DNA of 64,000 nucleotides. Source: Candidatus Accumulibacter contiguus (GTDB lineage Bacteria > Pseudomonadota > Gammaproteobacteria > Burkholderiales > Rhodocyclaceae). The DNA is taken from assembly GCF_012940005.1 (NCBI RefSeq), contig NZ_SPMX01000018.1, forward strand, positions 1-64,000, in the 5' to 3' direction. The position numbers and the translations under genes are program-made. The notes beneath the pieces are model-generated. The model did not search any database. It was given only the letters and a program-made list of their open reading frames with translations, and had not been told where the DNA came from. This document shows, one piece after another, positions 18,764 to 26,838 of this stretch. Numbering within the stretch: the first letter of the stretch is position 1; each line of letters starts with the position of its first letter.

Positions 18764-19222
18764 ATGACCAGGTTCGCGCGCGCAGCAAAGCAAACCCTCT
18801 GTATGGGGCTGGCTGGCTGGCTGCTGGCGGCTCCGGCGGTCACTGCCGAGGAGGCTCTGGGTCGTCTGTTCTTCACCCCCGAACTCCGCCAGCAGCTCGA
18901 TCAGCAGCGCGAGAGGAACACACTCGACAAACCGCAGATCATGACGGTTCCGACGCTCACGGTAGACGGCATCGTCACCCGCAGCAGCGGCAAGCGCACG
19001 ACCTGGATCAACGGCAGCCCACAGCATGAGAATGAGACCGGTAACGGCTTGACCGTGACCCAGCGGCGCGGCGATCCGGGAAGATTGGTGGTGCAATCCG
19101 GTGTTTCACCGAACGTCACGGCGCGCATCGGCGATACGCTCAACCGTAACACCGGCGAAGCAAACGACCTGCTGAATGGTGGTCGGGTGCTGGTACATTC
19201 GCGGCCACTGGCGACGAAGTAA
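18764..19222 (+). CDS. MshK/PilP-like periplasmic protein
   Basis: A 152-aa exported protein with a signal peptide ending near A-V-T-A-E. The mature part has a short hairpin-like domain with V-D-G-I-V-T-R-S-S-G-K-R-T-T-W-I-N-G, which resembles the small beta domain of GspC/PilP/MshK proteins that dock on the secretin. It is 18 bases after the MshJ-like gene, with a GGAAGGAGAGG Shine-Dalgarno before the ATG. Confidence 0.55.
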   Translation: MTRFARAAKQTLCMGLAGWLLAAPAVTAEEALGRLFFTPELRQQLDQQRERNTLDKPQIMTVPTLTVDGIVTRSSGKRTTWINGSPQHENETGNGLTVTQRRGDPGRLVVQSGVSPNVTARIGDTLNRNTGEANDLLNGGRVLVHSRPLATK

Positions 19223-19226
19223 GCGC

Positions 19227-20531
19227 ATGCGCAGAAGACCTCGTGCGATGATCGACTGGCGGTCGCGCATGCTGGCGAGTCGGCCAGGTGCCGGCAGGGC
19301 AGTTTACCGGCAGCGCCAGCGTGGCGTCGCCATGCTGGCAATGCTGACCCTGCTGACTCTTTGGGGGATGTACCTGTTTCTCGGTCAACTCAGCACATTC
19401 CAGGTCAGGATGGGGCGTACGCAGAGTGCTTTGGCAGCAATGGCAGAGGCAAGAGACGCCCTGATCGGCGATGCAATCTCGCGCTCACCTGTCAGCGATG
19501 CAGGATATCTGCGCTTGCCCGACCTGGGTGCCGATCTCGATTCCGGAGTCGGTTGGGTGCCGGCTGAGGGCGGCCCTTCACCCAGCTTCCTGGGCAACCA
19601 GAAAGATCTCTCGGTAATCGGAAAATTTCCCTGGAAAACCAAAACCGGCCAACTGGCCTCTCCGCCCCTTCGTGATGCGCAGCAAGAATGTCTATGGTAT
19701 GTAGTTTCAGGGCGTTTCAAGATCGTCCCCAAGACGGACGCAATGAATTGGGACACAGCAGGGCAGATCGACATCATCGACAGCAACGGAAATCTCATTG
19801 CTACTAACCTTGCCGCGCTGCTGGTGGCTCCAGGGCAGGCGCTCGACGGCCAGAACCGTGCGCTGGCCGATCCCATCTATACCGAATGCGGGGGCAACTA
19901 CGACGCCCGCAATTATCTCGATTCCTTCAATGCCACTGAGTCCACCAGCGCTCAAGTCAACTACTTTGCCGGCAGCACGAACCACAGGCTTGCCCCGAAT
20001 ACCAACAACAAGCGTTTCGTGATCGCCGACAGCGACCACTACAATGACCTGTTTCTCTACATCACGGTTGACGACATCTTCAAGCCCTTGATCCGCCGCA
20101 ACGACTTCAGCGATGCCATCGGCAGGCTGCTCGACGATCCAGCATTCCAGAACCACTTGCGAAGCATCGATGTGACTGGCAGCAAGGGCACCGACAAACT
20201 CAGCTGCAGCAGCTTTGCCCCGGATGACGACTTCTGTAACAGTTGGAAAGAGATGCTGTTTCTTGCGCAACTCTCTCCGCCGTCGCAGATCACGATCAAC
20301 GGCTTGCCGTCTTCGCAGATTTGCAGCCGAGTCCTGATTTTCGGCGGCCGCAAGACGGTCGGCCAGATTCGCAACACGGCAACCGAAAAGGCGGACAAGA
20401 ACAACTACCTGGAAGGCAACAACCTCACTTCGTTCAATGTACCCAATGCGTCTTCGACAAGCTTCAGCGGCAGCACAGGGAATTTCAACGCGGCCAGCCC
20501 GAGTACCGATCTCGTCAGGTGCCTGCCATGA
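19227..20531 (+). CDS. large pseudopilin-like protein with atypical prepilin motif
   Basis: A 434-aa protein (ATG at 19227; an ATG at 19248 is also possible). After an Arg-rich N-terminus comes R-Q-R-G-V-A-M-L followed by a hydrophobic helix and A-L-A-A-M-A-E-A-R-D-A-L-I-G. This is like large type IV-associated prepilins that lack the usual Glu at +5 and carry an alpha-spine followed by a big globular head. Its role is probably minor pilin or tip protein; the MshP/MshO/MshQ equivalents are too divergent to name. It is four bases after the MshK-like gene and overlaps the next pseudopilin by ATGA. Confidence 0.65.
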   Translation: MRRRPRAMIDWRSRMLASRPGAGRAVYRQRQRGVAMLAMLTLLTLWGMYLFLGQLSTFQVRMGRTQSALAAMAEARDALIGDAISRSPVSDAGYLRLPDLGADLDSGVGWVPAEGGPSPSFLGNQKDLSVIGKFPWKTKTGQLASPPLRDAQQECLWYVVSGRFKIVPKTDAMNWDTAGQIDIIDSNGNLIATNLAALLVAPGQALDGQNRALADPIYTECGGNYDARNYLDSFNATESTSAQVNYFAGSTNHRLAPNTNNKRFVIADSDHYNDLFLYITVDDIFKPLIRRNDFSDAIGRLLDDPAFQNHLRSIDVTGSKGTDKLSCSSFAPDDDFCNSWKEMLFLAQLSPPSQITINGLPSSQICSRVLIFGGRKTVGQIRNTATEKADKNNYLEGNNLTSFNVPNASSTSFSGSTGNFNAASPSTDLVRCLP

Positions 20532-21265
20532 ATAGCTTGCCCTGCCAGACTCCGACTAGGCAAGGATTCACTTTGACCGAACTGGCAGTCGTCCTGGTCA
20601 TCATCTCTATCCTGATCGGCGGGCTGCTGCTACCCTTGTCGTCGCAGATCGAGATGCGCAACAGCAATGACACCAAGGCAGCCATGGCCGAGATCCGTGA
20701 GGCGCTGCTGGGCTATGTCGCCGTCAACGGTTACTTCCCCTGCCCAGCTCTACCGACCATCGCCAGCGGCAGTCCCAATGCCGGACTTGCCGGCGCCCGC
20801 AATGCCGGCGCCTGCGTCAATCCTGCCGGGGTGTTGCCATGGGCAACACTGGGAGTGGCAGAAAAAGACGCCTGGGGACGGCGCTATAGCTACCGGGTGA
20901 CCCCGGAATTCAGCAACGCCCCTCCCCTGCCCCTATTCAAACTCTCGTCCACCGGCGACATCAAGGTCTCGTCTTCAGCCGGCGGCATCGCTGTCGCCAC
21001 CGCCGTACCGGCAGTCGTGATCTCGCACGGCAAGAATGGCAACGCAGCCTTCACCGCAGAAGGAACACAGTTACCCGCAGGCAGCGATGTGGATGAACTC
21101 GAAAACCGGGTCTTGATCACGTCTACAGGCACATGGTCGGACGCTTCCGTTGCGAAGGAGTTTGTCAAACGAGCGGCACCGACTGCCACTTACGACGATG
21201 AAGTCGTGTGGATCTCCCCTGGTGTCCTCTTCAACCGCATGATCACTGCCGGCAAACTGCCTTGA
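20528..21265 (+). CDS. type IV pseudopilin
   Basis: A 245-aa protein with a classic class-II-type prepilin leader, R-Q-G|F-T-L-T-E, cleaved after Gly13, with the conserved Glu at mature +5 (Glu18) and a hydrophobic spine. After the spine comes A-L-L-G-Y-V-A-V-N-G-Y-F-P-C-P, a pattern shared by a family of betaproteobacterial pseudopilins. It needs a prepilin peptidase, which is not in this window. It is coupled to the genes on both sides by overlapping stop/start codons. Confidence 0.85.
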   Translation: MNSLPCQTPTRQGFTLTELAVVLVIISILIGGLLLPLSSQIEMRNSNDTKAAMAEIREALLGYVAVNGYFPCPALPTIASGSPNAGLAGARNAGACVNPAGVLPWATLGVAEKDAWGRRYSYRVTPEFSNAPPLPLFKLSSTGDIKVSSSAGGIAVATAVPAVVISHGKNGNAAFTAEGTQLPAGSDVDELENRVLITSTGTWSDASVAKEFVKRAAPTATYDDEVVWISPGVLFNRMITAGKLP

Positions 21266-22545
21266 TGACTGCCGGCCGGACCTTTCTTGACCGGCTGCGC
21301 AACGCCGGCATCGCTGACACCGACAATGAAGAACTGCGTCTGCAGAAGTCCCTGCTGTTTTTTGCAACTGGTCTGATCTGCCTGGCCTCGGTCGTCTGGC
21401 TGTTTCTCTACTGGCAACTCGGACCCCGGTTCCCTTCCAACCTGTCTTTTGCCTTGCAGTTGCTGCTCGTCGGCAATCTGCTCATTTACCTGAAAACGCT
21501 CAACTTCAATGCCTTCCGCTGGATCCAGTTGTCGCTGTTCCTGTTCACACCCTTCGTCGCGCAATGGAGCATCGGCAGTTTCATCACCGCCAGCGGCATC
21601 AGCCTCTGGGCCTTGCTGGCACCGATCGGCGCGGTACTGTTCATTGGCCCGAGAGAGTCGGGGGCCTGGTTTTTTGCCTATGTATTTCTCACTGCGCTTT
21701 CTGGCGCCTTCGACTACTACCTCGCCGACTCGCTGAGTGTGACGCAGCACAAAGTGCCGCTGCAGACCACCGCATTCTTCTTCGCCCTCAACTTTGCGGC
21801 CGTATCGACCATTGTCTTTCTGCTGCTTCGCTACTCGGATTCCGAAAAGCACCGGGCCCAGCAACGCCTGCAGGAAGCCCACCGACTGCTGCAAAGCGAA
21901 CAGGATCGCTCCGAACGCCTCCTCCTGAACATCCTTCCCGCGCCGATCGCCAGGCGCCTGAAGAACAGCGACCAGACGATTGCGGATGGCTTTGCCGAAG
22001 TCTCGGTGATGTTCGCCGACATCGTGAGCTTCACCCGCGTTGCCGAAGGTCTGACCCCCCAACAGGTCTTCGCCATGTTGAACAAAATCTTCTCCTGCTT
22101 TGACGAACTCGCCGAAAAGTATGGCCTCGAAAAGATCAAAACCATTGGTGATGCCTATATGGTCGCCGCCGGTCTCGACGCTGCGGTCGGCAATCCAGCC
22201 GAGGCCTTGGCCGATATGGCGCTGGAAATGTGCAATCTGCTTCGCCATGACTTCAGTATCAACGAGATGCATCTCGAACTGCGCATCGGCATCGGTACCG
22301 GCCCGGTGGTTGCCGGCGTCGTCGGCAAGAAGAAATTCATCTACGACCTCTGGGGTGACACGGTGAACATCGCCAGCCGGGTGACCACCGAGGGCATTCC
22401 CGGCATGGTCCAGGTCGATGAGCGAACCTATCGACGCCTGCAGCAGAGCTTCACTTTTCAGGAACCCCGGACCATCTATCTGAAGGGCAAAGGAAACATG
22501 GTCGTGCATCGCCTGATCGGCCGCCGCACCGCAGGAAGCGTTTAA
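21265..22545 (+). CDS. membrane class III adenylate cyclase
   Basis: A 426-aa protein with about six N-terminal transmembrane helices (about 28-190), a short coiled linker and a class III cyclase domain (about 240-420). Metal-binding Asp252 (F-A-D-I-V-S-F-T) and Asp296 (I-G-D-A-Y), the ATP-specifying pair Lys292 and Asp361, and the transition-state residues Asn368 and Arg372 (G-D-T-V-N-I-A-S-R) are all present, so it should make cAMP from ATP. Its ATG overlaps the stop of the pseudopilin gene, so it is translated as part of the pilus operon. Its stop overlaps the stop of the opposing kinase gene in a shared TTAA. Confidence 0.88.
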   Translation: MTAGRTFLDRLRNAGIADTDNEELRLQKSLLFFATGLICLASVVWLFLYWQLGPRFPSNLSFALQLLLVGNLLIYLKTLNFNAFRWIQLSLFLFTPFVAQWSIGSFITASGISLWALLAPIGAVLFIGPRESGAWFFAYVFLTALSGAFDYYLADSLSVTQHKVPLQTTAFFFALNFAAVSTIVFLLLRYSDSEKHRAQQRLQEAHRLLQSEQDRSERLLLNILPAPIARRLKNSDQTIADGFAEVSVMFADIVSFTRVAEGLTPQQVFAMLNKIFSCFDELAEKYGLEKIKTIGDAYMVAAGLDAAVGNPAEALADMALEMCNLLRHDFSINEMHLELRIGIGTGPVVAGVVGKKKFIYDLWGDTVNIASRVTTEGIPGMVQVDERTYRRLQQSFTFQEPRTIYLKGKGNMVVHRLIGRRTAGSV

Positions 22546-24257
22546 ACGGCTGGCATGCCCGGCCGCAGTCGCTGCAACTCGAAGCACACCTGGCCCGGGA
22601 CATTGCTTGCCAGTCGCAATTCGTAGCCGCAGCTTTCCGCCTGTCGAGCCGCGTGATAGAGCCCGACCCCAAGACCGTTCTCGGAGGGCACGGGCGCGCG
22701 CAGCAGATCGCCAAGAAGGCTCGGGTCAAGCGCACTGCCGGTATCGCAGATGCGCAATACCGAGGCGTCGGTGTTGATCGCGACGCGCACCTGCACAGAG
22801 CCATCCGCTTGCGCCTTCTGCAGCGCGTTCTGCAACAGATTGTCGGTAACGCTGTCGAAAAGCGCAGCCGGCAGCAAGGCATCGGGGTCCAGGTCTCTGG
22901 CAAGGAAAATGACTGGCGAAGTGGCGTAACGCTGCTGCTGGATCTGCCACCACATCGCAAGTGGCAGGACGCCACCCACCTCGGTTTGTGGCTTCTGGAG
23001 CTTGGCCAGGGTCTGCTGCAGGCGTTGTGTGATCTGTGGCAACTGGTGCTGCAACAAGCGATCGAGCCGGCCATCCTGGCCATTCATCGTTTGTGCCAAG
23101 TAACACAGATTGCTCAGCGATTGCAACAGGTTCTTCACATCATGCGTGAGGCGAGCGCCGGTTTCATGGATCGCACGCAGATAGCTCACCTGCTGCAACT
23201 CGCGAGCGCGCAACTTGGCGATGTAGTGTTCGTTGGCGAGTTGCGCCAGCAGATGAAAATGCCAGACCAGCGCCGGACTCAGCTTGTGGCGAGTGTACAG
23301 CGTGAGTTGCAGGGCTTGTCCCGAAAAATCATGATGAAAGCGCGACTCCCTGCCAAAGGCGCCGCTGCGCGCTCCGGCAGTCCAGCTGCCACCATCGACC
23401 CACGGTAGATCGAGCATCTCCGCGAGAGCCTTTGCCAGGAACTGGTCCGGCTCACTTTCGTTGCCGGCCAGGGTCGTCAGGCGATGTAGCCACGCTTCAA
23501 ACGGCAGGCCGATGCTCAACAGATAGCGCGAAAAGAAGACGCCAATACCGGTGAAGCCGGGCCGCGTATTCCAGGTCCAGCCGATCAGCAACAGCAGCAG
23601 GGCAATCGAGATCAAGGCGTTGAGTACCGCCTCGAGATACCCGGACTGGCGCATCAGCATGAAAGACAGACTACCGAGGATCAGGACGGCAATCAACAGA
23701 AAGATGAACAGGCTGTAGAACAGGTCGATCATCCTGCCGCCGGGCCGATCGCTTTCCCGCGAGAGTGGCAGCAGCAACAACATCACCAGCAAGAACAGAG
23801 GCATTCCCCAGGCGAATTCGCGATCCAGCGCCGGACCGGTCAAGGCGGCATTGGGTACCACCTGGGGTACCAGCCAGAGCAGCAGCGCGGCCAGCAGGTA
23901 GGCAAAGGCGACCAGGTAGAATATACGGGTCGGTCGATGATCGATGAACATCACCCGCCCGCCGACCAGGGCAGCCAGCATGACCACCCAGACGATCAAC
24001 AGCCACCAGCCGTACCAGGCGACGCCGCAGCCGAGCACCAGGGCAAGCACCGCCAGCCCGCTCAAATCGACACTTCGTTCGGCGTAAGTGAATGGTTGCC
24101 AGAGAATGAACAGTCCGACACTCATCAGCCAGCACGGCAAACCGATCGTCGTATTGGCCCCGGCGACCAGCGCCAGGTGCAACACCCCCAGCAAGGAAAT
24201 CAAAAGCCAGCGCTGGCGCTGACGCAAAGCGCCACCCATGCGCTGGAGCAGGGTCAT
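22542..24257 (-). CDS. membrane sensor histidine kinase (PrsK-like), opposed to the pilus operon
   Basis: A 571-aa kinase with eight or so N-terminal transmembrane helices (about 15-230), a GAF-sized central region (about 255-350), an H-box variant T-H-D-V-K-N with His372, and an ATPase domain with N-box D-N-L-L-Q-N (472-477), D-T-G (505-507) and G-L-G-V-G-L (528-533). The H-D-x-K-N type H-box is known from PrsK kinases that pair with sigma-54 regulators of the PrsR type, which makes it a candidate partner of the regulator at 7612. The start at 24257 is backed by GGAG nine bases upstream; the frame extends further through the repeat array but without a start signal. Confidence 0.85.
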   Translation of the reverse strand: MTLLQRMGGALRQRQRWLLISLLGVLHLALVAGANTTIGLPCWLMSVGLFILWQPFTYAERSVDLSGLAVLALVLGCGVAWYGWWLLIVWVVMLAALVGGRVMFIDHRPTRIFYLVAFAYLLAALLLWLVPQVVPNAALTGPALDREFAWGMPLFLLVMLLLLPLSRESDRPGGRMIDLFYSLFIFLLIAVLILGSLSFMLMRQSGYLEAVLNALISIALLLLLIGWTWNTRPGFTGIGVFFSRYLLSIGLPFEAWLHRLTTLAGNESEPDQFLAKALAEMLDLPWVDGGSWTAGARSGAFGRESRFHHDFSGQALQLTLYTRHKLSPALVWHFHLLAQLANEHYIAKLRARELQQVSYLRAIHETGARLTHDVKNLLQSLSNLCYLAQTMNGQDGRLDRLLQHQLPQITQRLQQTLAKLQKPQTEVGGVLPLAMWWQIQQQRYATSPVIFLARDLDPDALLPAALFDSVTDNLLQNALQKAQADGSVQVRVAINTDASVLRICDTGSALDPSLLGDLLRAPVPSENGLGVGLYHAARQAESCGYELRLASNVPGQVCFELQRLRPGMPAV

Positions 24258-24325
24258 GCAGCGCTCCTGCCGACTGCCGGCGGCCCGATTCGCAAGCCTG
24301 GAATCAGTCCAACTCTGGTCAGGGG

Positions 24326-24341
24326 TGTCGAAAAACCGACA
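24326..24341. promoter_or_regulatory. inverted repeat, possible activator site
   Basis: TGTCG, six bases, CGACA. The dyad is about 130 bp upstream of the predicted sigma-54 transcription start at 24466, a usual distance for an enhancer-binding regulator. With five-base arms this could arise by chance, so it is only a candidate. Confidence 0.3.
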
Positions 24342-24392
24342 GGTCCAAAGACCCTGGCGGACAAATCGCCGGTACTTTCCCGGCACATATCC

Positions 24393-24452
24393 GGGCACCA
24401 ACGCGGGCACCAACGCGGGCACCAACGCGGGCACCAACGCGGGCACGAAACG
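24393..24452. repeat. 12-bp direct-repeat array between the kinase and pilin genes
   Basis: Four perfect tandem copies of GGGCACCAACGC occupy 24393-24440. A degenerate fifth unit (24441-24452) carries the -24 element of the candidate sigma-54 promoter, and a further weak unit lies before the array (24381-24392). The array lies at about -74 to -14 relative to the predicted start. It is not a CRISPR: the unit is short and there are no spacers. On the minus strand it would encode V-P-A-L repeats upstream of the kinase, which I do not consider coding. Confidence 0.85.
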
Positions 24453-24456
24453 TGCT
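24441..24456 (+). promoter_or_regulatory. candidate sigma-54 (-24/-12) promoter of the pilin gene
   Basis: GGGCACG, AAAC, GTGCT. The invariant GG (24442-24443) and GC (24454-24455) are separated by exactly ten bases, as sigma-54 requires, and the element differs from TGGCACG-N4-TTGCT at two positions. Predicted start is near 24466, about 30 bases before the pilin ATG, which has its own GGAG at 24487-24490. Confidence 0.65.
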
Positions 24457-24496
24457 TTGAATGGAACACCATATTCGACAGTCGCCGGAGAATGAC

Positions 24497-25195
24497 ATGA
24501 ACCAGCCAAGCAAACAACAGTCAGGCTTTACTCTCGTAGAGATTGCCATTGTACTCGTCATCATCGGCCTGCTGCTCGGCGGGGTGCTGAAGGGACAGGA
24601 GTTGATCAACAGCGCCAAGGTGAAAAATCTGATCAATGACTTTCGCACCGTTTCGACCCTGATCTATGCCTACCAGGATCGTTTCAAGGCCTTCCCGGGC
24701 GACCAGAATCAGACGCAACTGACGGATGCTTTTGGCGCCAATACCGCGATTCAATGCACGATAACTGCCGGTAGCTGCGTACCGAACAACGGTCGCATCG
24801 ACGGCGCATGGAATGCGACCACCGTCAACAGTGAGAGCTTCATGCTCTGGCAGCACGTTCGCTTCGCCAATCTGGCCACAGGCCCCACGGCAACTGCTGC
24901 TGCCGATTACCGCCCGACCAATGCCGATGGCGGTTTCATCGGTATCGAGGGAGTGATTACCGACAGTGCCGGCGTTCCGACGCCATACATTTCCGGCATG
25001 CGTGGCTCGTTTTTTGTTTGCTCGGATAGCATCCTCGGCCGCCATGTCAAACAGATCGATACCACCATGGACGACGGCAATACCGCTGGCGGATCGGTCC
25101 AGGCGGTAACGAATGGTGCCGCTCGCGGCACTGCAGCCGTGGCGACCCAAGCCATCCAGGATGGCACCCCGTATACGGTCTGCGCCGCCTTCTGA
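24497..25195 (+). CDS. type IV pilin-like protein (candidate MshA/MshB-type subunit)
   Basis: A 232-aa prepilin with leader cleavage after Gly10 (S-G|F-T-L-V-E), Glu at mature +5 (Glu15) and the hydrophobic spine I-A-I-V-L-V-I-I-G-L-L-L-G-G. The head domain contains several Cys that could form disulfides, with a pair near the C-terminus. It has its own candidate sigma-54 promoter, unlike the other pilus genes, so it may be the main or a regulated subunit. It is larger than most major pilins (150-180 aa), so a minor-pilin role remains possible. Confidence 0.85.
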   Translation: MNQPSKQQSGFTLVEIAIVLVIIGLLLGGVLKGQELINSAKVKNLINDFRTVSTLIYAYQDRFKAFPGDQNQTQLTDAFGANTAIQCTITAGSCVPNNGRIDGAWNATTVNSESFMLWQHVRFANLATGPTATAAADYRPTNADGGFIGIEGVITDSAGVPTPYISGMRGSFFVCSDSILGRHVKQIDTTMDDGNTAGGSVQAVTNGAARGTAAVATQAIQDGTPYTVCAAF

Positions 25196-25265
25196 GCAGG
25201 GATCGTCGCCCGGCGAATGCGATCACACCGTACTGCCGGCTCGGGATGAGTGCTCCAAGGGCTTC

Positions 25266-25274
25266 TGCTATACT
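25266..25274 (+). promoter_or_regulatory. extended -10 promoter for kdsD operon
   Basis: TGCTATACT (TGn plus TATACT at 25269-25274) lies 27 bases before the kdsD ATG. No clear -35 is seen, as is common for extended -10 promoters. It would serve kdsD-kdsC-lptC-lptA, which are coupled by overlaps. Confidence 0.5.
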
Positions 25275-25300
25275 CGCCCCATGATCACCACTACAACCTC

Positions 25301-26284
25301 ATGAGCCCAATACAGCCCTCGCCGAAAGCGCTCGACCTGGCCCGCCAGGTTCTGCACATAGAAGCCGACGCCGTACTGGCGCTGGTCGACCGCATCGATG
25401 GCGACTTCATGCAGGCACTGCTGCTGATTCTCAATTGCCATGGGCGCGTGATCGTCAGCGGCATGGGCAAGTCCGGTCATGTCGGACGCAAGATCGCTTC
25501 GACCCTGGCCAGCACCGGCACCCCCGCCTTTTTCGTTCATCCGGCCGAGGCCAGCCATGGCGACCTCGGGATGATTACCCGCGACGACGTACTGATTGCG
25601 CTTTCCAATTCCGGCGAGAGCGCAGAGTTGCTGGCCATCTTGCCGAGCATCAAGCGTCAGGGTGCCAGGCTGATCAGCATGACCGGCAATGCGCAGTCGT
25701 CACTGGCGATCGAAGCCGATGTGCACCTGGATGCCGCAGTTGCGCAGGAAGCGTGCCCGCTCAATCTCGCACCGACCGCCAGTACCACCGCCGCCCTCGC
25801 CCTCGGCGACGCGCTGGCGGTAGCCCTGCTCGATTCGCGCGGTTTTGGCCCGGAAGACTTTGCCCGTTCCCACCCTGGCGGCTCGCTCGGTCGTCGCCTT
25901 CTGACGCATGTGCGCGACGTGATGCGCGTCGGTTCGGCCATTCCGACAGTGCTTGCCGGCACCAGCCTGCCTGATGCCATTCGTGAGATGTCACGCGGCG
26001 GCATCGGCATGACCGCCGTGCTCAGCCCCGAACGACGGGTGATCGGCGTCGTCACCGACGGCGACCTGCGGCGTGCCTTCGCCATGAACCTGGACCTGCG
26101 CACCCTGTCGGCAAGCGACATCATGGGGCGAGAGCCGCGTTTGATCGGTCCCGATCGGCTCGCTGTGGAAGCTGTCGAGATGATGGAGCAGCACAAGATC
26201 AACCAGTTGCCCGTGGTCGACGGGATGGGCATTGTCGTCGGCGCACTCAATATGCACGACCTCTTCAAGGCCAAGGTCATCTGA
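25301..26284 (+). CDS. kdsD: KdsD, arabinose-5-phosphate isomerase
   Basis: A 327-aa cytoplasmic enzyme that converts ribulose 5-phosphate to arabinose 5-phosphate for KDO synthesis. The N-terminal SIS domain has G-M-G-K-S-G-H-V-G-R-K and A-S-H-G-D-L-G-M, and the catalytic His lies in S-H-P-G-G-S-L-G-R-R. Two CBS domains follow (about 205-327). The ATG at 25301 gives the usual length; the frame runs upstream to 25250 without support. One-base overlap with kdsC. Confidence 0.94.
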   Translation: MSPIQPSPKALDLARQVLHIEADAVLALVDRIDGDFMQALLLILNCHGRVIVSGMGKSGHVGRKIASTLASTGTPAFFVHPAEASHGDLGMITRDDVLIALSNSGESAELLAILPSIKRQGARLISMTGNAQSSLAIEADVHLDAAVAQEACPLNLAPTASTTAALALGDALAVALLDSRGFGPEDFARSHPGGSLGRRLLTHVRDVMRVGSAIPTVLAGTSLPDAIREMSRGGIGMTAVLSPERRVIGVVTDGDLRRAFAMNLDLRTLSASDIMGREPRLIGPDRLAVEAVEMMEQHKINQLPVVDGMGIVVGALNMHDLFKAKVI

Positions 26285-26838
26285 TGCCAGACGATTCCGA
26301 ACACGACGACGCCAGGGCGCGCGCGCGCCGGATCAAACTGATGGCTTTTGACGTCGACGGGGTACTCAGCGACGGTTCCTTGTTCTACAGCGACTCCGGG
26401 ATCGAGATCAAGGCCTTCAACACGCTCGACGGGCTTGGCCTGAAAATGCTGCAGCAGGCCGGGATCAGGGTCGCCATCATCACCGGCCGGCGTGCTCGCT
26501 GCGTCGAGCTGCGAGCGCAGGACCTGGGCATCCAGCACCTCTATCAGGCGGTCGACAACAAGCTCGATTGCATGCGTTCGCTACTTGCCGAACTCGGACT
26601 CGCTGCCGATGATGCCGGTTACATGGGCGACGATGTGCTCGACCTGCCGGTGATGACCGCATGTGCTTTCTCTGCGACGCCGGGCGATAGTCATGTGCTG
26701 GTACAGCGTTATGCAGCGCTCACCACCGCACGTCACGGCGGCCGCGGTGCAGTACGCGAAGCCTGTGAGTTCATTCTCGATGCGCAAGACAAGCTGGCTG
26801 CCGCGCTGGCACCGTATCTGACGATGACCGGCCGATGA
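26284..26838 (+). CDS. kdsC: KdsC, KDO 8-phosphate phosphatase
   Basis: A 184-aa HAD-superfamily phosphatase that removes phosphate from KDO-8-P. The nucleophile and acid are Asp23 and Asp25 in F-D-V-D-G-V-L-S-D-G, and the metal-binding M-G-D-D-V-L-D-L-P-V-M is present near residues 115-125. It lacks a cap domain, as expected for this tetrameric C0 HAD. It is coupled to kdsD and lptC by overlapping codons. Confidence 0.94.
   Translation: MPDDSEHDDARARARRIKLMAFDVDGVLSDGSLFYSDSGIEIKAFNTLDGLGLKMLQQAGIRVAIITGRRARCVELRAQDLGIQHLYQAVDNKLDCMRSLLAELGLAADDAGYMGDDVLDLPVMTACAFSATPGDSHVLVQRYAALTTARHGGRGAVREACEFILDAQDKLAAALAPYLTMTGR

Noticed and set aside
24393-24452. Tandem repeats as a CRISPR array
   Set aside because: Units are 12 bp and directly adjacent with no spacers.
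24258-24509. N-terminal extension of the kinase containing V-P-A-L repeats
   Set aside because: It runs through the intergenic repeat array and has no start signal; GGAG before the ATG at 24257 supports the shorter protein.
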